Position numbers and translations under genes: made by a program. Of a DNA stretch of 64,000 nucleotides, positions 45,604-58,542 are shown piece by piece. The notes under the pieces are model-generated. The model ran no database searches. It was not told the origin of the DNA and worked only from the letters and a program-made list of their open reading frames with translations. Source of the DNA: Choanephora cucurbitarum (Eukaryota > Mucoromycota > Mucoromycetes > Mucorales > Choanephoraceae); contig JAIWNI010000083.1 of the NCBI GenBank assembly GCA_025331435.1, forward strand, positions 58,064-122,063, read 5' to 3'. The number at the start of each line of letters is the position of its first letter. The first letter of the stretch is position 1.

Positions 45604-47842
45604 ATGACTTTCGATAACAACGTTCCAACAAAATTCCCAAACCTTGCACCTAAGGGCCCTTCAGGGGAACTTTTCCTTGCTAACGAAAGAGCTAAGGGTT
45701 CTTTTGACGTCAATGAGCTCTCTAAGTTTATGTATACCGAGGAGTGGTTGCAAAAGATGAACAAGGTGCTCGAGGTTCTCGAATCCGAGCCTGCATTTGA
45801 CAAGACTCACCGTTACTACATGAACCGTAAAGAGAAGATCTCTTCTTCACTATGGAAGGACAGACGTATCATAGAAGTTGCAAAGTAAGTTGTCTCAAGT
45901 TAAAACTGTGATATATGAGAGAATTAGAGACGCTTATATATACTCTCTCTTTCTTTTCTTTGCATAGGGAGCACAACTGGGACGAAACTGATACTCAAAT
46001 TGCCAATTTCTTGTATGATCAATCCACACCATTCACTCTCCACTATAACATGTTTCTCCCTACCCTGAAGAACCAAACAACAGATGAACAAAAGAAGCTT
46101 TTCCTTGAGCCTGCATTGAGACATGAGATCATTGGTTGTTATGCACAAACTGAAGTAAGTAGAAGGTGACTGTAGACATTATTTTAGATACAAACCTAAT
46201 TCATCTTTTATATTAGTTGGGTCATGGATCAAACGTACAAGGTCTCGAAACAACAGCCACCTATATCTCAGAAACTAATGAGTTTGAACTTCATTCACCT
46301 ACTTTGACATCTGCTAAGTGGTGGATTGGTGGTCTTGGTAAGGCTGCTAACTATGCAATTGTGATGGCTCGTTTGATCACTGATGGCAAGGATTTGGGTC
46401 CTCATCCTTTCTGTGTTCAAATCCGTAGCTTGGAAGACCACCGTCCTTTGAAGGGTATCACTGTGGGTGATATTGGTCCTAAGTTCGGTTTCAACTCAGT
46501 CGACAATGGTTTCATCATGTTCGATCATTATCGTATTCCACATGTTGCTTTCTTGGCCAAGTATTCTCAAGTGAAGCCAGGCACAGGTGAATACACCAAG
46601 CCTCCTAACGCTAAGCTCTCTTATGGTACCATGGTCTTTGTCCGTGCCAACATTGTCATGGGTGTCCGTTATGCTCTCGCTAAGGCTACTACAATTGCCA
46701 TCCGTTACTCTGCTGTTCGTCAACAATTTGTTGATGCCGCTAATCCTAGAAAGTGGGACAACAAAGTGATTGAAACTCCTGTTTTAGATTATACCATGCA
46801 ACAATACCGTCTTTTGCCTGCTTTGGCTGCTGCTTACGCATGCTTCTTCACTGGTCGTGAAATGATCCGTCTTTATAACTTGAATCAAGAAGCCATGCAA
46901 CAAGGTAACTTCTCATTGTTGGCTGATCTCCATGCCAGTTCTTCCGGTCTTAAGAGTTTGACTACTACTATGGCCATTGAGGCTATTGAAGACTGCCGTC
47001 GTGCTTGTGGTGGTCACGGTTACAGTATGTTCTCTGGCTTGGGCCAATTCTACCAAGACTATCTTCCTAATGTTACCTGGGAAGGTGACAATTACATCCT
47101 GACTCAGCAAACAGCACGTTACTTGCTCAAAACTTTCCGTAACGTTATTGCAGGCAAGGCTGAGCCTTCCGAATATAACCAAACTATTAACTACTTGACA
47201 CAATTCTTGCAAAACCCTAAGGCTAAGTGCCCTGCCACTAAGCCTTCTGATTTCAGCAACCCTGAATTGATCTTGTCTGCTTTCGGTTTCCGTGCTGCTT
47301 ACGGTATTGCTCAAGTAGCTGAACAAATTGATCGCCACGGTCGCTCATGGAACTCTATGCTTGTTGAAATTAGTCGTATCTCAAAGGCTCATTGTCAATT
47401 CATGCTTGTCCGCAATTTCATTGTCACTCTCCAAAATGACGAACAACTTGCCAAGCCTGAAAACAAGCCTATGTTGAAGGTCCTTCGCACGTTGGCTACC
47501 CTATTTGCTCTCCACACAATGGAAAAGGAACTCTCTGAATTCCTTGTTGCTGGTTACTTGTCTTCTGAGCAATCTGCTATGCTCAAGGAACAAGTCATTC
47601 ACCTTCTTGAGTTGGTTCGCCCTGAAGCTGTTTCTTTGGTTGATGCATTTGCTTTACCTGACTACTTCTTGCATTCTGCTTTGGGTCGTTATGACGGTAA
47701 GGTGTATGAAGCCATGACTGAAATGGCTGAAAGAGAGCCTTTGAACCACACATTAGTAGTAGACGGTTATAACGAATGTATCAAACCCCTTGTTGTTAAA
47801 GGACTCAAGAAGCCAAGTGCTTCTGAATCTGCTAAATTGTAA
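45604..47842 (+). CDS. POX1: Peroxisomal acyl-CoA oxidase
   Basis: FAD enzyme of the first step of peroxisomal beta-oxidation; it makes trans-2-enoyl-CoA and hydrogen peroxide. Exons 45604-45884, 45968-46154 and 46217-47842 encode 697 aa, the usual length. Domain wording: an N-terminal acyl-CoA oxidase segment (FANER-like ANERAKGSFDV, MYTEEWLQKM), then GCYAQTELGHGSNVQGLETT. SAKWWIGGLGKAANYAIVMA, ACGGHGYSMFSGL and NVTWEGDNYILTQQTARYL follow. The C-terminus SAKL is a PTS1 import signal (AKL). The start at 45604 (MTFDNNVPTKFPNL) is the first ATG of the exon. The SCP2 gene follows 225 bp downstream on the same strand. Confidence 0.96.
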
Positions 47843-48067
47843 ATATAATATATCTTCTAAAATATAATAAAAAGAAAAAGAAGCCTGAGTTAGGCTTGTC
47901 TAGGTACATTTTGCATAAATCAATGAGTGTGAGAGTGTCACATGCTTTAAACTCAGAGCACAAATATACATATGAGTGCTATGAAACTTTAGTAGACAAA
48001 ACAATGTATACAAACAACTTGACTTTTTCTTTTTCCTCTTTTTTCTCTCACCCTTATTACTCTTACA

Positions 48068-48796
48068 ATGATAAAGGACTACAAATTGATTGCGGATTTG
48101 ATGCTGCCAGAAATTGAGCGTCAATTGGCTGAAGATGATTCCCTTTGGCCTAATGTAAAAGGTCTTTTTGTTATCACTGTGACGAAAAAGAAGAAGCCAG
48201 CTGCTACATGGTAATTTTGCATATATCTTTTCTTCCTGTATGTACTTCTTAAGACCCAAATCGTTAATGCATCCTTTCCTTTCTTTTTGCATAAAACATG
48301 AAAGGTATTTGTTGTTACAAGGTAAGAGAAGAGAAAATACAAGTACGCGTTAGAGATATGCTACATTCCGACTTTACTGTAGGTAATGAAGTTCAGCCTG
48401 TTGTAACCCAGGACTTACAGAAGGCACGCTCAAGTCTTAAAGGAAAAATCAAAATGGTTGAAATTCAAGTAGAAGACCATGATCTATTGAATTTTATCAC
48501 TGGAGGGTAGCGAAAGATAACTCCAAGATCAATTGAGTAAAACTAACCATCTTCTTCGCTAGTCTCACTGGCGTTAAGGCTTATATGGTTGGACGTATTA
48601 AGGTTCAGGGTGATCTTGTATTGGCTCAAAAGCTGGAAGAAGTCTTTGAGAAAGCAGGTGGCAGAGATGTAAGCTTTTTTCTGTCTAAACATGCATAAAA
48701 CTTAAGCTTATTTATTTATGACAGCGTGCATTGGAATTCATGAAAAACAATGAACACTTGGTCAACGTATCAAACAAAAAGAAGAGCAAGTTGTAA
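48068..48796 (+). CDS. SCP2-domain sterol/lipid carrier, peroxisomal
   Basis: Small lipid-binding protein that carries fatty acyl-CoA or sterols in peroxisomes. Five exons: 48068-48210, 48305-48321 (17 nt), 48383-48506, 48563-48668 and 48725-48796, giving 153 aa. The SCP2 fold is seen in LWPNVKGLFVITVTKKKK, the WYLLLQG strand encoded mostly by the 17-nt exon, and KIKMVEIQVEDHDLLNFITG. GVKAYMVGRIKVQGDLVLAQKL completes it. The C-terminus KSKL is a strong PTS1. The donor after exon 3 (GTAGCG) is weak but is the only one that keeps GGLTGVKA. Adjacency to acyl-CoA oxidase fits a joint role in beta-oxidation. An AATAAA lies at 48819. Confidence 0.87.
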
Positions 48797-49801
48797 TCAA
48801 AAAACTCTGTGATGCTTCAATAAAATAAGTGTTTTATTTTGTGAAAGTCAGAAGACCACCAAGGGAAATAACCCCAAGCATACTAAGGCACACGTTCAGG
48901 TATATGGAACGTTTTTCCTTTTTTTTAGAATCAACATAGGGCAATTTATAAAGATACAATAAGCGACTTCAAAATGTTATCTTTGCCAAGCTTTTCAGAA
49001 ACAAGATGAACTAGTTACCAAGCACTAAAGACAAACCATATAAGCAGAGTGCTCTGTATGCTGCCTGAAAGCGGTCAACAAAAAACCACAACATATTGAT
49101 CTAATTGAGTTTGGAAGAAAGCTTCTATCTGTAGAATACAACATCTCTGCATTTTTCATAAAAGTTATTATATATCAAATGAGGATCAACCGATTAGCAG
49201 ATATATGCTTCAAAAAAAAACAATCAATTTCGTGCCCCTTTTATAATTTGATTGTTTAGTTGAATATATCGTTCACTGTTAATTGAAACGTTTTTCTTTG
49301 TTCAGTTTTCTTAACTGCATTAAAGGAAGGCTCCTACATTGTTTTATCGTCACCACTGTCTAGATCACATACTGTTGCTTTGATTTGATCTACTGTTATA
49401 TTTTGGAAAATCGTCAGTCATGGTTTGTTACAATTGACTAACACCAACAAAGAAACTCTAATCAACATTTCATGCTATAGTACTTTTACGGGTTATAGAA
49501 TAGCAGAAGGTGTCTGGGATAATTAAACTCACATGGAAAACATCAATATTCAAGACTATATCGTATGATCCAGCGTGTACAAAAGCAAACATCGCGAAAG
49601 AACAAATGGTGCCATCAGATGCTAGAATATTCTTCCATTTGATATTCTTATACACAGTCATGAGCTGTTTTTATACCCTATATGATGTCAGAAAATCAAA
49701 GTCAGAAGATAATGCAAAAATCAAGTTTCTTTGTCGTCTTTTCTTCTTCTTCTATTTATCTATTTTTTCTCTTAAACTTGTACTCCAACAAACAAACAAC
49801 A
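48797..49801. other. Intergenic region, no gene supported
   Basis: It contains the polyadenylation signal of the SCP2 gene. A 63-codon minus-strand frame (49661-49470: GTICSFAMFAFVHAGSYDIV...) could be a relic but has no context. A T-rich tract (49735-49775) precedes the SYLF-SH3 start. Confidence 0.45.
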
Positions 49802-51382
49802 ATGGCAATCACAATCAATTCGCCTCTTCCATCAAGCTTAGCTTGTAAGCAGTCAACATAAGTTGTGTTTATAACATAGAACTAATAGACTTTTTCATGC
49901 TAGCTGAGTGTCGAAAGGCAGCTAAAATTTTGAATAGCTTTACAGGTGAGACAGACAAAACAATTATACAACAAACGAACTGTAGTCTGCTACATTAAAT
50001 GCTTTGAACAAGATCTGATTCTATATTTATTTTTTGGGCAACAAAACAGACAATGGGAAGGGTGTTGATATTATCATTCCATCTCACATTTTAAGAGACG
50101 CCAAAGGCTTGGCAATTTTCACTGTCTTGAAAGCAGGATTTCTTTTTTCTGGTCGAGCGGGCTCTGGTCTTGTAGTCGCCAGGTAAGAAAGAATCTGATA
50201 TGACATGTATATCAATAAAAGACTTAGATGTATTTACTTTAGATTACCAGACGGCTGTAAGTTTTTTTTAGTGAATTATGAGCTAGTGAATCGAAAGAGT
50301 GGTATAGTTAATTCCTTTTCTTGGCTGCTTAGCATGGTCTGCACCATCGGCCATTATGACGGGTGGCATGGGATTTGGAGGACAAGTGGGCGCAGAGCTT
50401 ACAGATTTCATTATGGTTCTGAATACAACAGCAGCTGTGAAGACATTTATGCATCACGGTTCGATCACATTGGGTGGCAATATTTCAGGTAGGCTTTTAT
50501 CAAATAGCGCAGCAGCTTGATAAGATTTTCTTAAATGCTGTGTTTATTATAGTGGCTGCTGGACCTGTTGGAAGGAATGCTGAAGCATCAGGTACTGCTT
50601 CTATCAAGAGTTTGGCTGCAGTATATTCTTATAGCAAGACAAGAGGATTGTTTGCAGGAATATCACTGGAAGGATCTGTTATTCTTGAACGACATCTGGC
50701 CAATAAGAAAATGTATAACCGCAAAGTGTCAGTCAAGGATTTACTTAGTGGAGCAATTCCTCCTCCTCCCAGTGCTGATTCGCTTTATCGTGCTTTGGAG
50801 ATCAAATCAGGAGGTGCTTATACAAACAACAGTCGATTTAGCTATATGGATAGTCAGTATGACGGTGGGAATCATAGCTATGATCACTCTCCAACAAGAG
50901 CAAGTTATGACAACAATATGAGTCAACATAGAGGATTGTATGAAGAATCTCCATCGTCACGACCAATGTCTTTCAGTCGTGCCAATGTTCGTAGTCTAGC
51001 AAAGGGAGGCGCAGGCTTTGAAAGCTCTACAAGCTATACATCATCCGCAATTAGGGATAATAGTAGTACTCTAGATTATCAAGCACCTAAACAAATTGCA
51101 GCAACGCCCTTTTCGGATGATAGTCGGGCACTTGTGACAACAACCAACCAAGACTCGCGTGCTCGCGCTCTTTTCAATTTCCCAGGACAACAAGATGGTG
51201 ACTTAGTGTTTCATAAAGGAGATATCATCACCATTGTCAAGAAATCAAATACTCAAAATGACTGGTGGACAGGCAAGATTGGATCTCGTCAGGGCATTGT
51301 AAGTTTCTTTAAAAAAAGAAATAAAAGTAAAGATACTGATCAAATTGCCTAGTTCCCTGCTAATTTTGTTGAGCCAATATAG
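49802..51382 (+). CDS. SYLF-SH3 protein (YSC84/LSB3, SH3YL1-like)
   Basis: Actin-patch protein of endocytosis; the SYLF domain binds lipids and actin, the SH3 domain binds proline-rich partners. Seven exons: 49802-49844, 49904-49945, 50050-50182, 50243-50256 (14 nt), 50333-50488, 50553-51298 and 51353-51382, giving 387 aa. The SYLF domain holds SECRKAAKILNSF, GLAIFTVLKAGFLFSGRAGS and RLPDGSWSAPSAI, the last created by the 14-nt exon. It continues with MGFGGQVGAELTDFIMVLN and GRNAEAS. A Ser/Tyr-rich linker follows. The SH3 domain (about 330-387) has [39 protein letters not shown]. The final nine residues come from the 30-nt last exon. Confidence 0.94.
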
Positions 51383-51599
51383 CGTGTTATCTCAAACATT
51401 CATCAGGTATCTTGAGAGAAAAAGGTGTTTTGAATATACAAATGCTACTCTCAAATAGATGAGTTTCTTTGTTTATTATTTATTTTACTTTAAAAGAAAA
51501 AAAAAGACTTTGATTTTGTTGTTTATACGTTCATCCTAAAGATTTAAGTAATTTGATCGTTAGTTACATTAAACTTCTCTCCTTTTTTGTAAAGAACAC

Positions 51600-52449
51600 T
51601 CACTTTGGTAATTCAAACTTTTGACCTTTAACAACCCTAAAAAGAAAAGCATTAGAATCCTGAATGAGCAATAAAAAAGGAGCCCAAAATACAACATCCG
51701 ACTTACTTGACGTAATAGATATAGAAGAAATCACTATACAATGCAGTTTGTAACAAACCAGCGATAGATGCAATCCAATCCACAGAATAATTTTGTTCGT
51801 AATAGTAACGATAAACCCAATTGAACAAATAGAGTGTACGGTAGGCACCTAGAGCAAAGATATAATGTGTTGTGATCGTCTCTGCTTCACCAGTACGTTG
51901 CAACATAAACAATTGAGGCAAGATAGCGACAGATTCTAACCAAATAGAGAAAGACCAAAGGATCTAGAGGGGGTATCATAAGTTTCTATACTAATCCAAA
52001 TACCCTTTTCACCCTCACTCTCTCTTTTTTCTTACTTCAACAGGTGTGTAGTTGTAACAGAGAAGGACTGACAAAACACCAGCAAACAAAAACAGATATT
52101 CGTTGCGGAAGGTATCGAGGTTGGGGTCGTATGTAGCCTTAAACTTAACTTTCATCAAATACAGCGTGTAGAAGGACGAAGCAATGAAAAAGATCTTCAT
52201 GCTGGTGTTGTAGACAGATATAAATTTGTACAAGACATCAACATATCGCGTCAAAAAGACAACGGTGTACAAGATCTGTGACTTGAGTGAAATACCTAGA
52301 TTAAATCACAAAGACGGTTTGTATGCCTCTTTCTCTTATTGTTATATAACTTCTTTACCAACACAAGAACGGCTTTGTCTGATTTTGGCCAGAAGAATAA
52401 AAATAGACGCCAAGTGAGTCAAGTCTGCAAGCAACCGGAAAATGTTCAT
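51600..52449 (-). CDS. ERD2: ER lumen protein-retaining receptor (KDEL/HDEL receptor)
   Basis: Seven-helix Golgi membrane receptor that returns HDEL/KDEL proteins to the ER. Four exons on the minus strand: 52449-52359, 52295-52036, 51963-51707 and 51636-51600, giving 214 aa, the family length. Hallmarks are [58 protein letters not shown] and [58 protein letters not shown] and the terminal [11 protein letters not shown] follow. Upstream in-frame codons exist, but ATG 52449 matches the conserved N-terminus. It is convergent with the SYLF-SH3 gene. Confidence 0.96.
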
Positions 52450-55168
52450 TTTTCTTTTGTCGTTTTTATTTCGGCTTTTAAATGAAAACAAGAAAAAGAG
52501 AAAAAAAGAAGAAGAGAAAAGAATGCAACCAAAATGTTTCGAGTAAAGGATATTGGTGTGTGCCAAAAAAAAGGTCTACACATGGAGAGCGCCTATTTGG
52601 CAGTTTTAATTAAAAATAAAAAGGGATGGTGACTGTGCTTAAAATACTTTATTCAATTAATGCAAAGCCCTATTAAGCTAAGTGTAGTTGACCACTTCTT
52701 CTTTTTTGTCAAGTGGATATATTGCTTTTTATACATATTATAAATCAGTTCAAGAAAAAAGGTACAGATATTAGGAGTACATAATTAGGAACAGTTGCAA
52801 CAAAGAGTCATCTAAGAATGACACATTCCTCTTTGTTTGAAACTGTGAGCCTCCCTATTTAGTAATTTCGGATAAACTTTTTCCGGAGGTCTTGTCCCTC
52901 CTGTCTAGTGTACGTAAATCTAAAAGATGAGCACAAAGCGAATATGCTTGCTGATCTCATAAATCGAAAAAGCCACTGAAGAACAGGATAGCTGTAGGCT
53001 CAAATTTTTCTTTAGGTAGCTAGTTTAGCAACAGAAACGAAGGGAAGAAAAGAGACAAATCGTCGTCTCTTGTGATGCAAGTAAAGATGTTCAAAGTACG
53101 AAAAGGACTAATCATTTGCACTGCTATAGATACATATACACTCATTGATTATATCTTCTAGTTTTTCTAGTTGGTATAGATAAAAAAGCGATACTTGTTG
53201 CAAAAAGAATATAGCATCTGCAGAGTATCAATGAGATTGTTACTAAACGTATATTGTTCAAAAACAAAACAATACATACTCCAATGCAAAACTCTTGGGC
53301 GATGAGAAAGAAACTATCTGAAACGCTCATACAATGCATCAAAGCACTCATGAAACATACAAGTAACACTCGTCATATGCACTTTACTACACTTAACACA
53401 CAAAGTTTAGTAATGAGTTGAACAAAACAGTAGTGGTATTTAGCGCCCTGAAAGCTTGTCAAACCAATTATAGACCAACAAATTTTTTCGAGATAAGAAG
53501 TAAATTAGTGATCGTTTCAAGCTTGAGTTATAAGTCTTGTCATTGATCTTGCGAGATTCAGTTTACAATTGCTATTGCGATACTTCTTTTGAGCTTAGCG
53601 CGCTTATAAAGCTAGTGTCATGACATTTCTTCACAACTGTACGTGTATCGCTTTATCTCAATACTTGCTGTCACTGGTATAACCAGTCTTAACCTTCTCT
53701 TTCATATGCTGCAAGCTTATTTTGAATTATTGAGATTATGTTGTGATTCCATATGTGGCTACATAGACAACTATTAAGCATGCTCATACAGGAGTAATGG
53801 AGCACAAAAGGACAATCAATTTTCTGCTCAACCAAACCAACAAAAAATTATTACGCGTTATTGATAGCCAACACTTTCTAAACTCTTTAACTGTCAATAC
53901 TAGGCTTACTGTTGCAAATACAGCCTCCTCTGTTCCATCTAATGTATTTGCTTCTACAATTGATCTTTTTCTTTGAATGAAAGTGACTGACAAAATGTAA
54001 ATGGTTAATGTTAGAATTTAAATTGAAAAACTTCTGTAGCAGAAAAAGATCACAATGAAAAGTTTTTGTATAACGTTACATAAGGAAGGTGTACCAGTGA
54101 TTTGATTATCTTTCAATTCGCTTTTCCTCAAATAAAAGACAGTATAGCTAGCATTAAGCAATCAGCAGAAAGCATAAGATAAGAAAGAACAATAGTAGAT
54201 AATCATAGAAACAAAATATTGAAGAAAATTAGAAAAGCATAAGGATCATATATGCGTAAAACCTTAATTGACACCCCTCTTACTCCTCTGTCATCGGAGA
54301 GTGAATGCTGAGATATGTTTTAGTATTGTAAGTTTTGAGGTTATAGAAATCAAACTATCAAACTGAGCTTCTTATTGCTTTTTCTGTCATTTTTTCTTTC
54401 TTTCTTTAGCTTCTTGTAAATCAGATCATAGAATGAATCACTCCTAATATCTCCAATAACAGTCGATCTATTTCGAGACAACTATTATAATCAATACTCT
54501 ACTTCCGCTCTCTCTCGCTCGCTCTCTGATAAGCTACGGAGTTACTGCTTTGAGGAACTTGATGTGCGTTTTCTGTATTTGGCGTTAGTCTTTTACTGAC
54601 ATTGATCTTTGGCTAAAGGAACAAGTTACTTTGGCCAATCAATGTAGAGCAAAAAAGTTAATTTGATTTAAAAGAACGCTTAATTATTGCTACAGGTTTC
54701 TCTCTTTCTCATTCTTAAAAAGTGTACTAAATTGTCGATTTGTAAAATGGGCATCATTAAGTTTTCAACATAGTCTGTTGCTATCTTTGGTAGGTAGACT
54801 ATCAAGATCTCAAAAGCTTCACTCGGGTTTTCTTTGAAGTAGTGTTGATTATCTAATTGAGTAACAAATTAGGGTATCTGTGTGTGTGTGTGCTGTTAGA
54901 TATAAATATAAACTTGTGCTATTTATTTTTATAATTTATTTGAATGTAACATCCAATTGTCTAATTTTTCTTCTTCTTTCAAACTTACTGTTTTCTTTCT
55001 GCTTTACACTCCTTTTCTCATCTCCTTTTCTTCTTCACTATCTTACTGAGAAAGAGAGAGACGCACACACACACAGACAGACAGTGAGACTTTTTTCGCG
55101 CTTCTTTTCTTCTTTTATATTATTTATTAGCCTACTTAGTCCTCATCTCGCCAACATATAACAACAGT
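52450..55168. other. Intergenic region of 2.7 kb, no gene supported
   Basis: Only short frames without motifs occur, for example 53993-53784 (-). Simple repeats near the 3' end are CT/CG-rich sequence at 54508-54528, (GT)n near 54878-54892, and GA, CA and GACA runs at 55050-55090. The last lie just before the kelch gene and are probably in its promoter or leader. Confidence 0.45.
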
Positions 55169-58100
55169 ATGTCTTTGTTTTCGAAACTAGCTAAAGGCAA
55201 CGACAAAACACTTTATCCATGGTCCCAAAAGAAATTGGGTGGCAGTAACCATTGTTTGCCTCGGTCAGCTCACGCTGCTACTGTCGTTCAACCTGATGCA
55301 ATTGTCATATTTGGTGGTGTACATAAGGCCTCTCAAAAGAAAGAGCTCTTCTACATTGATACCAGTAAGCTTTTATATTTTTATTGCCACAATGTTCGTT
55401 GAAAGATAGTAACATTAATCATCAAATCAAAGACAACAATTCAGCAAACAGTATAAGTACAACTGGAGATATCCCGGCCGCTCGAGTTGCACCTATCATG
55501 GTCACATTAAATGGACAAGTTATATGTAAGCTTTGGTTTTGTTTGATCTTGTAGAGCCATTCACTAATTCGACTTAAAATAAGTATATGGCGGTAGGCCA
55601 TTAGTGCCTGAAGAGAAATATGATGGTAGTATCTATGTCTTGAATCTACGTAAGTCGATAAAAAGAGAAGATGAAGTGGATGTTGTGCTAATTTCTGGAT
55701 ATTTTAGATGCAAAGCAATGGACTCGCATTCAACCAGAAGGTCCTCACCCTAGTGAAAGGTCAGGACACAGTGTAGCCACTCAAGACAATGCCATGTTTA
55801 TTTTTGGTGGTCAAAAAGAAGGCCATTACTTTAACGACCTCTATGTATTTAATTTTGACACATGTAAATTGTCCACATTCATCTATACATTCTCAAAACT
55901 GATTCTCTTTCTTTTTTCTTTAGTAAGCACAAGCCCTCGTTGGGAACAAATCGCTTTTAGTAACAAAGCTGGAGATTGCCCTGAACCTAGATCCGGTCAT
56001 GTTTCTGTCATTTTTGACAATAAGCTTTACATGTAAGTTTTTCTGAGCAGTATCTCCTCACCCCCCAAATTAGGAGCCACCTCGTGGCCATGTTACACCG
56101 TATTAAATGATCTTATTAGCTTTGGGGGTACAGACGGTCAACATATGTTGAATGATCTCTGGGCATTTGACTTGCATTCAAGAGTATGGGCTCGTGTTGA
56201 GTCTGAAGGTTTAATGCCTGCTGCTCGTGAAAGCAGTGGGTGTGCTATGGCTGACGGTGTGATGTATATTTTTGGCGGCAGAGGCGAACATGGTGCAGAA
56301 CTAAATGATCTATGTGCATTTAGAATGAGAAGTAGGAAGCTTAGATTGCAATTGAGTAGATAGGAGAACTGATGCTTATTATTATAGCCAGACGTTGGTT
56401 TCGCTTCCAAAATATGGGACCCAGTCCTTCTCCACGACATGGTTTGACCATGACAGCTATCAGAGAACGTCTCTTTGTGGTTGGCGGTGAAAACGATATA
56501 TCAAAAATGGATGACTCTAGTTCGCTTTATATTTTGGATAGTTCAAAGATCAAATACCCTATAGATACCCTACTTACACAACAATCCACTGAATTTACTC
56601 AACCTACACAACCAGCCGAACCTACGATTGAAGATCAACATAGTCAATCATCTCCCGTACAACATCAACAAGTTCATCCTCAAAAGCCTTTTACAGATCC
56701 CAGACAGCAACAGCCATCGAGACCTTATCCACCACAAAATGCACCTCAAGGGCAAAACTCAATTCAAGTAAGGTTTAGCATTCTACTTGCCCTTTCCAAA
56801 AAAACCAAAAACTAACGCATAATGCTCTTTAGGTGTCAATTCCTCCTGTCCGTCCTCCTCGTCATATATCAACAGTACCAGAAGCAGTTCTTCGTCGCCC
56901 TCGAGCTACTTCACCACTTCTTCAAAACGATTCAGAAATCGTAGTAGATGCTCGTCGTCCACATCCATCTAATGGATCTCCTACTTCTCCTGTCTCTATT
57001 GAAAATGAATTGATGCGGGCGAGTCCTATACAGACAAACATCATGGCTGCCACAGATGAAGCCATGGATCCTAATCAACAGCAAAGAAGCTTCCAACAAG
57101 CCATGGCTCAAAATAGTATACGTGCTTCACCTGTCAATGCATCTACACCTCCACCTCGACCTCCTCGAGAAGGAGTTGGTTTAGGAAACACATCCCGAAC
57201 TGCTACCCCTGATCTTGTTCGCAACCAATCCATACCTGCTGCACAGCTTCAACCATCACAGTTAGAGAGCAGTCATTCAAACCCATCTCATTCACCCGAA
57301 CCATCCTATGCTATACCAGAACGCTCACCTAGTCGCGCTGCAGCACCTGTTGCTGCTGTTGCTTCAAGCGCAGCCGCTGCTTCAGTTATAAGGCCTCAAC
57401 CAGATACAGGCGCTGCTGCCGTCGCTGCTGCTGCCGCTGAAGAGAGACAGATGTTGTTGCGCGAGATTCAATCGAGAGATAACATAATCAACGAGATGAA
57501 GCAAAAAGAAAATTGGTGGCGCACTGAAGTTTCATTAGCTCGCAAACAACAAGCCAGCAGAGGTGAAGGATTTGATGGCCCTGAGGCTGATGAATCCTTA
57601 TTGATGGATGTTGATCATTTACCAGAAGACAAGGTGAAGTTATTTGAACAGTTGATATCTGTTAAATCCGAGCTACGTCGTGTCAAGACATCTATTCTTC
57701 AACAAGCACAGCCTATGTCAGACAAGGTTCATCAGGCAGATCGTATGCGTACAGCTGCTCTTCAAGAAGCTGCCTATTTCAAGAGCAAATACCTGGCTTT
57801 AAAATCGCGACGCCAACAGGATTTGGGTCAGATCGAGATTTCACGCTGCGATGAACTTGAGAAACGACTGGCACTTGCTCTTTCTGAGAATGAGGCAAAC
57901 GCCAAAATGTTGCAACAGCTACAAAAACGCTCACAACATGACCAAGTGGCTCGTACAGCTACAGAAGAAAGAGCACGCGAAGCCCAAGAACGTGCAGAAG
58001 AGGCTCAAGATGCTCATCAGCGAGCATTGGAGGAATTACAAGTTGTTTATGCTCGTGCAACTAAAGCAGAACTTCAAGTCCGAGATAATGCAATTAAGAT

Positions 58101-58443
58101 TGCTGATCTAACTCAACAATTAAGTGAAGCCTTGTTATCACAGCCTGCCGTCATCAGTCAGGATGTCACAGAGGCTCAAATGAAAGCATCTCAGTTAGAA
58201 GCAGCCAACTTACGTGCTCGTAACGAAACTGCTTCACTAAAGCAAAAGTTGGCAGATCAAATGGATGACATTGATCGTCTCCGTACAGCTTTGAATGAGC
58301 GAGAAGATGCCCTTGCTGAGGCTAGACGTCATGTAGAAGATTATGAAATTCAGCTGAACATGATGCGAGATGCCATGAATCAACAACCTAATACTAATAC
58401 TACTAATACTATTAATGGATATGCGCCCACAAGAGCATATTAA
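55169..58443 (+). CDS. Kelch-repeat protein with C-terminal coiled coil (Tea1/Kel1-like)
   Basis: Likely a cell-polarity scaffold. Eight exons: 55169-55364, 55445-55525, 55584-55649, 55708-55863, 55924-56032, 56120-56331, 56388-56767 and 56833-58443, giving 936 aa. The first 375 residues hold kelch blades, each with a GG pair and a following Y/W: VIFGGVHKASQKK, ILYGGRPL, MFIFGGQKEGHYFNDLYVF, IFGGTDGQHMLNDLWAFD, IFGGRGEHGAELNDLCAF and FVVGGENDISKMDD. A Pro/Gln/Ser-rich linker with PPxxPPR motifs (possible SH3 ligands) follows, then an Ala-rich stretch. From about residue 610 to the end a long coiled coil is evident (ERAREAQERAEEAQDAHQRA and similar). The order matches Tea1/Kel1 proteins; a direct orthologue is not proven. 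Confidence 0.9.
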
Positions 58444-58542
58444 ATAAAATAACTTTGTTTTTTTGTACTAATAATAATGAATTTATGCTATGCTAATATA
58501 ATACAAGATGAACCCTTTTCCTTTCCTTTACTTCCTCTTTTC

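Noticed and set aside
53142..53369. Minus-strand hydrophobic frame in the 2.7-kb intergenic region
   Set aside because: Short, AT-driven Leu/Ile/Phe content, no family resemblance.
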